Source of the DNA: Nonomuraea montanisoli
GTDB taxonomy: Bacteria > Actinomycetota > Actinomycetes > Streptosporangiales > Streptosporangiaceae
Direction: 5' to 3'
DNA length: 64,000 bases
NCBI RefSeq assembly: GCF_013363975.1
Contig: NZ_JABWGN010000001.1
Span: forward strand, 558,001-622,000
In this document: piece after piece, positions 43,048 through 51,235 of the stretch
Layout of the letters: every line of letters starts with the position of its first letter
How positions within the stretch are numbered: the first letter of the stretch is position 1
The notes under the pieces: model-generated
The model's input: only the letters and a program-made list of their open reading frames with translations
Databases searched by the model: none
What the model was told of the DNA's origin: nothing
Position numbers and translations under genes: made by a program

Positions 43048-44376
43048 CTAGGTGTCGCGGGAGGGGACGCTTCGATGGACGATGACGCCGGCGACGAGGC
43101 ACACGGCTCCAGCGACTGCCATTCCGGATGAGGGCCCCAGAGCCGCCATGATCCCGGTGGCAGCCGCCAGGGTGAGCGTCTCCAGGCTCATCCGTGTCGT
43201 GCTGAACAGTGCGGCGCCCGCCCCTCCGCGGTGGTAGGGCACGTACGTGAGTGCTTGCCCGTCCGGTACGCCTTCGGTCAGGCCGAGACACAGCCCGATG
43301 ACGGCGGCCGCGACGAGCAGAGCGGCAGGATGGTCGGTGATCTGCAGGATGAGGGCGGTGACGGCACAGGCGGACAGGGCCACCGTCACCAGCGGCCGTG
43401 CCGATCGGCGCGCGAGGCGCGCGGCGACGAGCGGAAGGACCGTTGACGGCACGGTCAGCAGGCTGAGCATGACCGCTGACTCGCCCGAACCCATGCTCTG
43501 GACAGAGCCAAGCCGAGGGAGCACGGTCAGCCCCACCACCAGCATCCCCATGAAGGCACCCGTCGCCACGGCGTACGCGCGATAGGCGGGGATCCGCAAC
43601 AGGTCCAAGGGGATCGCGGGATCAGACGCACGCCGTTCCACCCGGACGAGCGCGATGGCGCCGGCCACGGCGACGAGGACGAGCCCACCCGGCGCCCACC
43701 ACGGGACGCCGGCCCCGAGGCCCAGCCCGAGCGCGGTCACGGCGGCGGCGATGGTCACCCCGAACAGGACAGCCCCGGCACGGTCGAAGTCATCGGACAC
43801 CTCGGGGCTGCGAAGACCCGGGAGCCCGAGCGTGGCCAGGGCTGCGAGCGCCGCGACAGCCCCCGGCGCGACGAACACGAGGGGCCAACCCCCGATGGCC
43901 ATGAGGGCCTGGGCGACGACCGGGCCCAGCGCCAGACTGCTGCCCAGCACGGCGCCCGCGTAGCCATACACCCGACGCCGCTCCTCCGGGGGGTACACAG
44001 CCAAGATCATCGACGAGCCGCCGGCGGCGCACATGGCCGCCCCGACACCGGCGGCTGTGCGCAGGGCCACCAGAGAGAGCAGGTCCGGGGCGAGGGCGGA
44101 CAAGACCCCGGTGGCCGCGACGACGATGTTGCCGACGGCGAAGAACCGGGTGCGGGCGGCGCGATCCGCGCTCACCCCCGCCAGCAGGAGGGCCGCGGCG
44201 AACAGCCCGTTGTAGGCGAGAACGCTCCACGGACCCAGGGCATCCGGACCGGGGAGCTGCGCGGTCACCTCGAGGACGACTGCTGTCGCGCCGGTGATGG
44301 CGAGCGGAAACACCGCGGTGGAGATGAGGTCGGCGACAAGGACACGCCGACGTTGACGAACAGACAAGGCGAACAT
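43048..44376 (-). CDS. MFS transporter, EmrB/QacA-like
   Basis: About 442 aa from ATG 44376 (an ATG at 44412 is in frame). About 13-14 helices by eye; GVGAAMCAAGGSSMILAVYPPEERRRVYGYAGAVLGSSLALGPVV is a motif-C-like exporter stretch. Multidrug efflux is the usual role. The gene is bracketed on both sides by the 37-bp repeat, and has no adjacent regulator. Confidence 0.87.
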   Translation of the reverse strand: MFALSVRQRRRVLVADLISTAVFPLAITGATAVVLEVTAQLPGPDALGPWSVLAYNGLFAAALLLAGVSADRAARTRFFAVGNIVVAATGVLSALAPDLLSLVALRTAAGVGAAMCAAGGSSMILAVYPPEERRRVYGYAGAVLGSSLALGPVVAQALMAIGGWPLVFVAPGAVAALAALATLGLPGLRSPEVSDDFDRAGAVLFGVTIAAAVTALGLGLGAGVPWWAPGGLVLVAVAGAIALVRVERRASDPAIPLDLLRIPAYRAYAVATGAFMGMLVVGLTVLPRLGSVQSMGSGESAVMLSLLTVPSTVLPLVAARLARRSARPLVTVALSACAVTALILQITDHPAALLVAAAVIGLCLGLTEGVPDGQALTYVPYHRGGAGAALFSTTRMSLETLTLAAATGIMAALGPSSGMAVAGAVCLVAGVIVHRSVPSRDT

Positions 44377-44753
44377 GGGTGCGCTCCGGAACAGGGGAAT
44401 CCCGAGCGCCACGAAGGCGCTCCTGGCCAGTGGTCAGGAGCGACGGCGAGAACCAGGGGTTTGCGCCGCCGCTCTCAGCGACGGCGCACCTTGTCCGTTT
44501 TGGGCACGAGCACACGTTAGCAACGCGCTCAAGGGAGGGCTCAGGACCCGTCCGCGCCACCTCGGCCAGGGCTCCCCCGCACGGGTGAACCCTCGCGATG
44601 ACGTAACCAGAGCCCTGGCCGCCGCAGCCCAGCCTGCACCGTCCGCCCGGACAGCGTTGGTCCCCCGGATGAAGGCCGAACGGCCCTGGTCGCGCCACTG
44701 GACCGAGACCAGGCTGAAGGTCAAGGCCATCTGCCGCAGGAGCGGGGGGCGAG
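44377..44753. other. Intergenic stretch upstream of the MFS and DUF305 genes
   Basis: About 380 bp, divergent between MFS and DUF305 genes. Contains repeat copy 2 and small dyads (GCGCC..GGCGC near 44408, CTGGCCAGTGGTCAG near 44424). No credible gene on either strand. Confidence 0.6.
44556..44592. repeat. 37-bp dispersed repeat, copy 2
   Basis: Direct copy of 42968-43004 with one substitution (C to G at the ninth base). The two copies are 1588 bp apart and enclose only the MFS gene. Confidence 0.85.
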
Positions 44754-45464
44754 ATGAAACGTACGGGAACGGCGGCGCTCGCCGCCGCGGCGGTGCTGAC
44801 CGCCATTACGGCCGGCGGGGCTGCCCTGGCTGCAGCAGGCCGCGCGCCGGAACCCGTCGCCGTCGGGTGGCAGCAGGCCGGTTGCCCGATGGGCTCGATG
44901 CAGCGGATCGTGGTCAGTGACGAGGCCGCCTACCTGGCCGAGATGGTGGCCCACCACCAGGAGGCGGTCGCAGCAGCCGGCCAGTTGCGGCGCTCGCCTC
45001 GGGCCGAGATGCGCGCCCTGGGCGCCTCCATCGTCAAGACGCAGAGCGCCGAGATCGCGACCATGAAGAGCTGGCTGGCCACGTGGTATCCAGGCCGGAA
45101 AGCCGCACCCTACCGGCCGATGATGCGCGATCTGTCCAAGCTCTCGGGTGATGCGCTGGACGAGGCTTTCCTGCAGGACATGATTCCGCACCACATGATC
45201 GCGGTGATGATGTCGCAGCAGTTGCTCATGCACGGCGGCATCCAGCATGAGGAGGTCGCCGAGTTCGCCGGGGCGGTGCGCGATAGCCAGCACGCCGAGA
45301 TGTTCCGGATGCAGCGTTATCTGGCTGACTGGTTCGGCTCCGGCTGGCGGATGCCATGCGGCCCGTCGTGGGACGGTCCGGGTAATTGGCCGGGCGGCTC
45401 CGCTCCCTCGCCCTCACCACAACCAGGCTCCCCGTGGATGCCTGGCGGAATGATGGGCTGGTGA
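44754..45464 (+). CDS. Exported DUF305 (ferritin-like) protein
   Basis: 236 aa. Signal peptide to about ALAAAGRA (27). Two DUF305 halves: MVAHHQEAVAAAGQ (about 64) and MIPHHMIAVMMSQQ (about 143), each with an HH pair and downstream Met/Glu; a Pro/Gly/Trp tail ends in MPGGMMGW. DUF305 proteins are often encoded with copper-handling genes; none is adjacent here. ATG 44754 has GGAGCGGGGGG upstream. Confidence 0.9.
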   Translation: MKRTGTAALAAAAVLTAITAGGAALAAAGRAPEPVAVGWQQAGCPMGSMQRIVVSDEAAYLAEMVAHHQEAVAAAGQLRRSPRAEMRALGASIVKTQSAEIATMKSWLATWYPGRKAAPYRPMMRDLSKLSGDALDEAFLQDMIPHHMIAVMMSQQLLMHGGIQHEEVAEFAGAVRDSQHAEMFRMQRYLADWFGSGWRMPCGPSWDGPGNWPGGSAPSPSPQPGSPWMPGGMMGW

Positions 45465-45535
45465 ACGCCCATGAAGGTGCCTGCGAGACGCAAGCCCTTC
45501 AAGGGCAACAGGACGACACACGGGGGATCCCCCTG

Positions 45536-46849
45536 CTAACGGCGGACCTGGAGGACGTGTTTCGTGTCGTCGCCGCAGTGCGCCCTTCCGGCCAGCAGGA
45601 GACGCGAGGTAGTGGGCAAGCGAGTGATCGTGAAGCCGTCGCCGCAGATCTCGCCGCCGACGTCGCGGTGGTCGCGGGTCCATCGGCGTCCGTCGTAGTG
45701 CAGCAACGTGACCTGCGTGGGTCGTTCGTCCTCGCCGTGGTCGACACCGGCCACCCACACGTCGTCAGTGGCGAAGGCGGTGACGCTCCGCAGGTTGACC
45801 TTCCAACGGGGCATTTCGATCTTCTTCCAGGAGGCGCCGTCCCAGTGCAGGACCAGCGGCCCACCCGGCCGCCCGTACTCGTCACAGGCCCGCCGTGTAC
45901 CGGTCTCCCCCACCGCCCACACGTCGGACGGGCCGTTCTGCCAGATGTGCCGCAACGAGCCGCGTCCCAGCCCGGGGAGCCTCATCCGCGTCGGCGCAGT
46001 GCCGGGGGACGCGCTGTGCCAGATCGCCGGGTGTGAATCCGCGCATCGGCCGCCGGACGACATGCCCACGATCCAGAGGTGCCCCGCTCCGGCGTCCACG
46101 GCGTTGAACCTGCCGCCACGCTGATACTCCCGCCTGCTGAAACGCCTGCCGTTCCACGTCAAGAGGACAGGCGAGCTGGTGGCACCGGCGCCCTGCGAGC
46201 CACGCAGCCCGATCAGCGCCGCCCGCCGGCCGTCCACCGCGACGTCGGCGAGCCGGTCGGTCCGCCAACGATCCTTGCGGTCTTCGAGGGACGTGGACAG
46301 GTCCCAGGATTCTGCGAAGGGCGTGTGGATGTCCCAGTCCTGGCCGTTCCAGCGCAAGGCCAAGGGGACCTCGTCGATGGACGTGTTGCCCTCGCCCTCG
46401 GAGTCGACGCTGCCGACGACCCAGGCGTTGCCGGACCCGTCGGCGTCCACTGCTCTGAAGTCCGAGCTGAGCGCGCCGAGGATGCGACCCTCTATGCCCT
46501 GCTCGGACCGCCATCGCAAGCCGTCCACGCGCAGCAGGACTCCGGAGGGAGATTCGTCCTCCGCGTCCGCATGCTTACCGACCGCCCAGGCCTTGTCAGG
46601 GCCCGTCGCCGCCACATCGCTCAAAGCGATGCCATCCGGCTGCTCGTCGTCCGGCTCGACCGACTGCCAGCCAGGTGCCGGAACCGCCGAGGTCGTCGGG
46701 GACGACTGTGGTGCTGCCGCACTCGACGCGGCGGTCTTCGGCGAGCCCGGCGAAGACGGCGGGGCGGACACCGGCGATGGTTCGGCGGCGCAGGATGCGA
46801 ACGCGAGCACGCAAGCGATCAGCATCGTCCGGCCGCGCAAGATCCTCAT
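45536..46849 (-). CDS. Lipoprotein with beta-propeller-like repeats
   Basis: 437 aa. Lipobox FASC (Cys about 19), then a Ser/Pro/Ala linker and repeated blade-like units with conserved Asp-W-V-G: PDKAWAVGKH, GNAWVVGSVD, GHLWIVGMSS, SDVWAVGETG, DDVWVAGVDH, alternating with LRWNGQDW, LTWNGRRF, LHWDGASW, LHYDGRRW. About five to six blades. Probably a cell-surface binding protein; ligand unknown. ATG 46849 is chosen at the signal peptide start; the frame is open to 46933. Confidence 0.8.
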   Translation of the reverse strand: MRILRGRTMLIACVLAFASCAAEPSPVSAPPSSPGSPKTAASSAAAPQSSPTTSAVPAPGWQSVEPDDEQPDGIALSDVAATGPDKAWAVGKHADAEDESPSGVLLRVDGLRWRSEQGIEGRILGALSSDFRAVDADGSGNAWVVGSVDSEGEGNTSIDEVPLALRWNGQDWDIHTPFAESWDLSTSLEDRKDRWRTDRLADVAVDGRRAALIGLRGSQGAGATSSPVLLTWNGRRFSRREYQRGGRFNAVDAGAGHLWIVGMSSGGRCADSHPAIWHSASPGTAPTRMRLPGLGRGSLRHIWQNGPSDVWAVGETGTRRACDEYGRPGGPLVLHWDGASWKKIEMPRWKVNLRSVTAFATDDVWVAGVDHGEDERPTQVTLLHYDGRRWTRDHRDVGGEICGDGFTITRLPTTSRLLLAGRAHCGDDTKHVLQVRR

Positions 46850-47004
46850 GCCCGCGCATTGTGGCAGAGCCTTCACCTGTCGGGACATCCGAGCGTCGGG
46901 CGACGGTGCCCACATGGCCGGGCGAAGTCGCAACCGGTCAGGGGTGTCTCTTCCCCACGGCGGAACCCCAACGGCCTTCTCCCCGGTTTCATAGGATCAC
47001 GCGC

Positions 47005-47538
47005 ATGGAGTCGCACGAGGACACGCCCGGCGTTCTCTATGTGGTCGCGTGTGCCGCACCTGCCGCCGCCGATCTCCACCGTCTGGTCCCCATGGCTCAG
47101 GCGGCCGGGTGGCGGGTGCACGTGGTCACCACCCCGATGGGCGAACGCTTCCTTGATGTCGCAGAGCTGGAGCGTCTGACCGGTGACCTGGTCCGCAGCA
47201 CGTATCGTATGCCGCAGGACCCCAAGGGCCTTCCTCCTGCCGACGCCGTGATCGTCGCTCCTGCGACGTTCAACACGATCAACAAGTGGGCGAACGGCAT
47301 CGCCGACACCTTCGCCGTCGGCCTGCTGTGCGAGGTGATGGGGTTCGGCGTCCCGATCTTGGCCGTGCCGCTGCTGAAGGACGCGCTTGCCCGGCACCTC
47401 GCGTTCCGGCGGAGCTTGGACACGCTGCGGGAGATGGGCGTGCGTGTCCTGTTCGATCCCGCCGCTCCGCCCCAGTCCCGCATGCCATCCTGGGACCGCA
47501 TCATGCAGGAGCTACACGCCGTTGTCGGGGACGACTGA
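47005..47538 (+). CDS. Flavoprotein (HFCD fold, PPC decarboxylase-like)
   Basis: 177 aa. VLYVVACAAPAAADL at the N-terminus, VVTTPMGERFL and PATFNTINKWANGIADTFA, where Asn corresponds to the PASANT/PXMNXXMW substrate motif, then VPILAVPLLKDALARH. FMN-binding homo-oligomeric flavin-containing Cys decarboxylase fold. The catalytic role is unknown. 15 bp upstream of an XRE regulator gene on the same strand, a pairing I have noticed in this lineage. Confidence 0.82.
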   Translation: MESHEDTPGVLYVVACAAPAAADLHRLVPMAQAAGWRVHVVTTPMGERFLDVAELERLTGDLVRSTYRMPQDPKGLPPADAVIVAPATFNTINKWANGIADTFAVGLLCEVMGFGVPILAVPLLKDALARHLAFRRSLDTLREMGVRVLFDPAAPPQSRMPSWDRIMQELHAVVGDD

Positions 47539-47553
47539 CACAGGGGTGATGGC

Positions 47554-48666
47554 ATGGACGCCCGCAAGGAGATCGGCCAGCGGATCGCTCGGGCACGCCG
47601 TCGCCGTGGACTGCCCCAGGCGGTCCTGTCTGGTCTCGTCGGCCGTTCCGAGAGCTGGCTGAGCCAGGTGGAGCGCGGGCAACCTACCGTGGACAACCAC
47701 ACCGTGATCAATGCCCTCGCTGACATCCTCGGCCTGCCCGTGGGCGAACTCACCGTGAAGAAGACGAAGGCGATGACGCGCTACCAGGCTGCATCGGCCA
47801 TCCGGCAGGCGATGATGGGCTATGACGGCCTCTCCTCAATGATCGATCCACGGCATGCGCAGAGCTCTCCGGAGAGCGTCGTATGGCTGCGGCACGGGAT
47901 CCGCCGCGTGAACCGGCTCTACCAGACCACGCGCTACGACGAGGTGGGCAGGCGATTGCCTCGCCTGATCGTGGCCACCGAACTGGGGAGCCGCCATGGC
48001 CCCGTCGCCCAGCGCCGGGCGTACCAGACCCTTCGCTCGCTGGCCTACCACTCGGCCACCACGACCTTGCGCCGCGTGGGAGAGGCGGAACTCGCCTGGG
48101 TGGCCGCCGACCGCTCGCTGGCTGCCGCGCAAGAAGCGGGCAGGCCCGTTCTCGCCGCCGTGAGCGCCTACCGGCTCGGCTACGTCCTGGTACGGCTTCG
48201 TGAGACGGAACGCGCCCTGCACCTGGTTCTCCAAGCGGCCGACGCTTTGCAGCGCGTCACCAGGCGTCCCACGCCGCGCGCTCTGTGCATCGTCGGCGCG
48301 CTCCACCTGGTCGCCGTCACCGCCGCCGCTGCCGCGTACGACCAGGCCGCAGTGCGCACCTTCCTCACGCAGGCCCGGCAGATCGCGGGCACTCTCGGCG
48401 AAGACCGCAACGATTTCTGGACCGCGTTCGGCACGACCAACGTGACCATTCACGAGATCTCGGCGGCCGTCGAGTTCGGCGACGCCCGGCAAGCGATCGG
48501 CAAGGGCGAGACCCTCAACCTGGCACAGCTCTCCGGCGGCCTGGTCGGGCGCCGCGCCCAGGTGCACCTGGACCTCGCCCGCGCCTATGCCTTGCAGCAC
48601 AAGGATGCCGCGTCGGTCAACATGCTCCTGGAAGCCGAACGACTCTCCCCCGAACTCGTTCGCTAG
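47554..48666 (+). CDS. XRE regulator with helical repeat C-domain, truncated by an in-frame TAG
   Basis: 370 aa. HTH (IGQRIARARRRRGLPQAVLSGLVGRSESWLSQVERGQPTVDN, about 7-50) followed by about 300 residues of TPR-like helices (for example RRVGEAELAWVAADRSLAAAQEAGR, ARAYALQHKDAASVNMLLEAERLSPELVR). Relatives carry roughly 30-40 more residues after the last helix. Here the frame continues unbroken past TAG (48664-48666) for 33 codons to TGA 48766-48768 and reads LMTQLLKREHR and STPQLRGLAHRAGIV, the familiar C-terminus. The amber codon is therefore recent or read through. Confidence 0.88.
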   Translation: MDARKEIGQRIARARRRRGLPQAVLSGLVGRSESWLSQVERGQPTVDNHTVINALADILGLPVGELTVKKTKAMTRYQAASAIRQAMMGYDGLSSMIDPRHAQSSPESVVWLRHGIRRVNRLYQTTRYDEVGRRLPRLIVATELGSRHGPVAQRRAYQTLRSLAYHSATTTLRRVGEAELAWVAADRSLAAAQEAGRPVLAAVSAYRLGYVLVRLRETERALHLVLQAADALQRVTRRPTPRALCIVGALHLVAVTAAAAAYDQAAVRTFLTQARQIAGTLGEDRNDFWTAFGTTNVTIHEISAAVEFGDARQAIGKGETLNLAQLSGGLVGRRAQVHLDLARAYALQHKDAASVNMLLEAERLSPELVR

Positions 48667-48768
48667 GGCGGTCGTCCCCGAGAGCTGATGACCCAACTGC
48701 TCAAGCGGGAACATCGCGTGAGCACTCCGCAGCTTCGCGGACTGGCTCACCGGGCCGGCATCGTCTGA
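48667..48768 (+). pseudogene. In-frame C-terminal remnant of the XRE gene
   Basis: 33 codons downstream of the amber stop, same frame, ending in TGA. Third positions are GC-rich and the residues match the expected family tail (TQLLKREHRVSTPQLRGLA). See the parent entry at 47554-48666. Confidence 0.65.
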
Positions 48769-48891
48769 CCCGCACTTTTGTGCGGTCTTTTGACCTTCAC
48801 CACCGTGCGGGTTCCCCCGTTGGCCCGCACCTACGGTTCCTCCTGCGTGGCGTGACCAGAGGCCACGTCCCCCACCAGGAGGGAACGTCAC

Positions 48892-49290
48892 ATGCGGCAC
48901 GAACAGACAACCGCGTGGAATCGGTGCGCCTGCTGCCCCGAGCCGCCTCGACCGGTCGCCCTCGACGCTGTACCTGCCGGAGTCAGCCCCCTCTCGCCCC
49001 TCTCTGCGCTGGAAACCGCCGACCAACTCCGCGCGACCTTGGCGCGCATGGAGATCTCCTCCGACGTCCACGACGGGCGCGGGCTCGCGCTGGTATCGGT
49101 ATGGACCGGGCTCGTGGTGTGGACGGACGGCTTCTGGTACCGGTGGTGGACGGGACGTCGCTCAAGCACGGGCCGGTGGCTGTACGCGCATCACTCCGTG
49201 CTGGAGCCAGAGCGCGCCGCACGCAGGATCGCCGCTCGGTACGCCGAACTCCGCCGAGCGCCGAAGATCGGGGCAACAGGCGGGCCATGA
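48892..49290 (+). CDS. Small Trp-rich hypothetical protein
   Basis: 132 aa. The N-terminal CACC and an alpha/beta core with DVHDGRGLALVSVWTGLVVWTDGFWYRWWTG; C-terminal helix ERAARRIAARYAELR. No known family name. This type is commonly encoded next to XRE regulators with TPR-like domains in actinomycetes, in the manner of XRE-DUF397 pairs. ATG 48892 has an excellent AGGAGGGAA ribosome site. Confidence 0.75.
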   Translation: MRHEQTTAWNRCACCPEPPRPVALDAVPAGVSPLSPLSALETADQLRATLARMEISSDVHDGRGLALVSVWTGLVVWTDGFWYRWWTGRRSSTGRWLYAHHSVLEPERAARRIAARYAELRRAPKIGATGGP

Positions 49291-49535
49291 CGGCCGGCGA
49301 AGACTGCCTGAGCCCGCACGTACCCCTGGCCCGACGCGATCATGTTCGGCTCACGTGGCTATCCGCCGCACTCTGCAGGCCAGAGCGGGGAACGTGGTTC
49401 ACGAGACTCGGCAGTGCTCGATCGTTGCAGCTCGCGCGATCTGGACGGCGCTGCTGTCAGGCAGAGCCCGGTAGACGGGCGCTGCGGCTGATCAGGCCCA
49501 CCTCAGCCACTGATCATGGATGCGGTGTTCCCTGA
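49287..49535 (+). CDS. Doubtful 82-aa open frame
   Basis: ATG 49287 overlaps the previous stop as ATGA, which is the main argument. The product (start MTAGEDCLSPHVPLARRDHV) is Arg/Leu/Cys-rich without recognisable fold. It may be untranslated. Confidence 0.2.
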   Translation: MTAGEDCLSPHVPLARRDHVRLTWLSAALCRPERGTWFTRLGSARSLQLARSGRRCCQAEPGRRALRLIRPTSATDHGCGVP

Positions 49536-49860
49536 TGGCGATCATCCCGGAGCGGGGTCCCCGCAGGAGGCTGTTGTTGTCGGCGGGATTCGGTCAGCGC
49601 CACAGCCGGTATGGCTCCTCAGTCGTAGCGCGTCCTTCAACGCGAGTATCTCTGGTGCGCCCGCTGATCTGTGACAGATGAATGCGCTACGAGTCGTCAC
49701 CGCCGGGGAGGGCATCCTCTCCTCTGCGGCTCTCACCAACGAGCGATTTCTCATCAGGGACCAGTCCAGCAGGTGAAGAAAGCATTTCGCGATGCCCACT
49801 CCTGCCTCGGGACGAGAAGACAGTGCGTCGAGGCGCCCTCTATATGCCATGCCCAACTGG

Positions 49861-49920
49861 CCGGGGGTCCGGTGGCCGGGGGTCCGGTGGCCGGGCGTCC
49901 GGTGGCCGGGCGTCCGGGGG
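49861..49920. repeat. 15-bp minisatellite, four copies
   Basis: Units GCCGGGGGTCCGGTG at 49861 and 49876, GCCGGGCGTCCGGTG at 49891, and GCCGGGCGTCCGGGG at 49906. Confidence 0.92.
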
Positions 49921-49943
49921 CCGGTAGGCCCCCGGTAGGGGTG

Positions 49944-50055
49944 CGGGGCGAAGCCCCGCTCGGAACGTCCGAGCGGAGCGAGGGCCATGCCTTTGGGGGT
50001 CGAAGGGGGCGAAGCCCCCTGGGGAGCGCTGTCCGAGCCCCCCGCGCGAAGCGCC
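49944..50055. repeat. Cluster of four hairpins, three with a GCGAAGC core
   Basis: GCGGGGC-GAA-GCCCCGC (49944-49960), CTCGGA-ACG-TCCGAG (49960-49974), GGGGGC-GAA-GCCCCC (50006-50020), GCGC-GAA-GCGC (50045-50055). d(GCGAAGC) is known as an exceptionally stable DNA mini-hairpin. The cluster ends 34 bp from the folD stop. Confidence 0.85.
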
Positions 50056-50089
50056 CCTTTGTGAGGGCCTTGCTTTGAAGCCTTGAGCC

Positions 50090-50941
50090 CTATGCGAGAG
50101 CCTTCTCTGCGGCTTCCACCACGTTGGACAGCAGCAGCGCGCGCGTCATCGGCCCCACGCCGCCCGGGTTCGGGGTGAGGAAGCCCGCCACCTCCTCGAC
50201 GTCCGCCGCCACGTCGCCGGCGATCTTGCCGTTGACGCGCGAGACGCCCACGTCGAGGACGGCCGCGCCCGGCTTGACCATGTCGCGGGTGATGAGCTCG
50301 GGGACGCCGGCCGCGGCGACGACGATGTCGGCCCGGCGGACATGCCCCGCGAGGTCCTGGGTGCCGGTGTGGCAGAGGGTCACGGTGGCGTTCTCGCTGC
50401 GGCGGGTGAGCAGGAGGCCGAGCGAGCGGCCCACGGTGATGCCGCGACCCACCACGGCCACCTCGGCGCCCTTGATGGGCACGCCGTACTCCTGGAGAAG
50501 CAGCACGATGCCGTGGGGCGTGCAGGGCAGCGGGGCGTCGACCATGTGGACGAGCCGGCCGAGGTTGACCGGGTGCAGGCCGTCGGCGTCCTTGGCCGGG
50601 TCCATGCGCTCCAGCAGGGCCATCGTGTCGAGGTGCTTGGGCAGCGGGAGCTGGACGATGTAGCCGGTGCAGGCGGGCGAGGCGTTGAGCTCGTCGATGG
50701 CGGCCTCGACGTCGGCCTGCGTGGCGGTCTCGGGCAGGTCGACCCGGATGGAGGCGATGCCGACCTCGGCGCAGTCGCGGTGCTTGCCCGCGACGTAGAT
50801 CTGGCTGCCGGGGTCGTCGCCGACGAGGACGGTGCCGAGGCCGGGCGTGACACCTCGCTCCTTGAGCGCGGCCACCCGCTTGGTGAGGTCTGCCTTGATG
50901 CGGGCGGCGGTGGCCTTGCCATCGAGTTTCACTGCGCTCAT
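50090..50941 (-). CDS. folD: Methylenetetrahydrofolate dehydrogenase/cyclohydrolase
   Basis: 283 aa. Bifunctional interconversion of methylene-, methenyl- and formyl-THF, supplying purine synthesis (purH, purN nearby). Diagnostic: [14 protein letters not shown] with catalytic Lys, [51 protein letters not shown] and [11 protein letters not shown]. Some members have VGRSxxVGRP; here [12 protein letters not shown] 50941 has GGAAGGA about 9 bases upstream; an in-frame ATG at 50959 is less likely. Confidence 0.97.
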   Translation of the reverse strand: MSAVKLDGKATAARIKADLTKRVAALKERGVTPGLGTVLVGDDPGSQIYVAGKHRDCAEVGIASIRVDLPETATQADVEAAIDELNASPACTGYIVQLPLPKHLDTMALLERMDPAKDADGLHPVNLGRLVHMVDAPLPCTPHGIVLLLQEYGVPIKGAEVAVVGRGITVGRSLGLLLTRRSENATVTLCHTGTQDLAGHVRRADIVVAAAGVPELITRDMVKPGAAVLDVGVSRVNGKIAGDVAADVEEVAGFLTPNPGGVGPMTRALLLSNVVEAAEKALA

Positions 50942-51235
50942 GCCAACCCATCCTTCCATGTCGGGGCGGGGTACCGGCAAGCCGGGTGGGCCGATTGACA
51001 TCGTTGTCACCGCAGCATGGACGGCATAGTGTGACGCTCGCCAGCCACCTGTCCACCGACCCGAACCCGCCGGGACGCGACGGCCCCGGCGCCGGCTCGA
51101 CCCCGCCCACAGCGGAACCGGCCGCCGCCACACGTGCCCCCGGTGGCTCGACCAGCGCGCCGAAAGGATCCGACTCGTGCCCGGACTCGACCACCTCCGC
51201 GCCCCCCACCGGCCCGACACTTTCCACCAGCACTG

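Larger units (their letters stand above)
49536..50089. other. Non-coding stretch with repeats between accessory and folD regions
   Basis: About 550 bp with no convincing gene. The first half (49536-49860) is lower in GC than its surroundings; the second half is made of a 4-copy minisatellite and three GCGAAGC hairpins, which may also terminate folD transcription. Confidence 0.6.

Noticed and set aside
42968..44592. CRISPR array
   Set aside because: Only two copies 1588 bp apart with no regular spacers and no cas genes in the window; kept as a dispersed repeat.
44434..44730. 98-aa minus-strand frame covering repeat copy 2
   Set aside because: No conservation signal; the GFTRAGEPW stretch is only the translated 37-bp repeat.
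49542..51233. 563-aa minus-strand frame through folD and the repeat region
   Set aside because: Another frame than folD; its HRTPGHRTPG part is just the translated 15-bp minisatellite.
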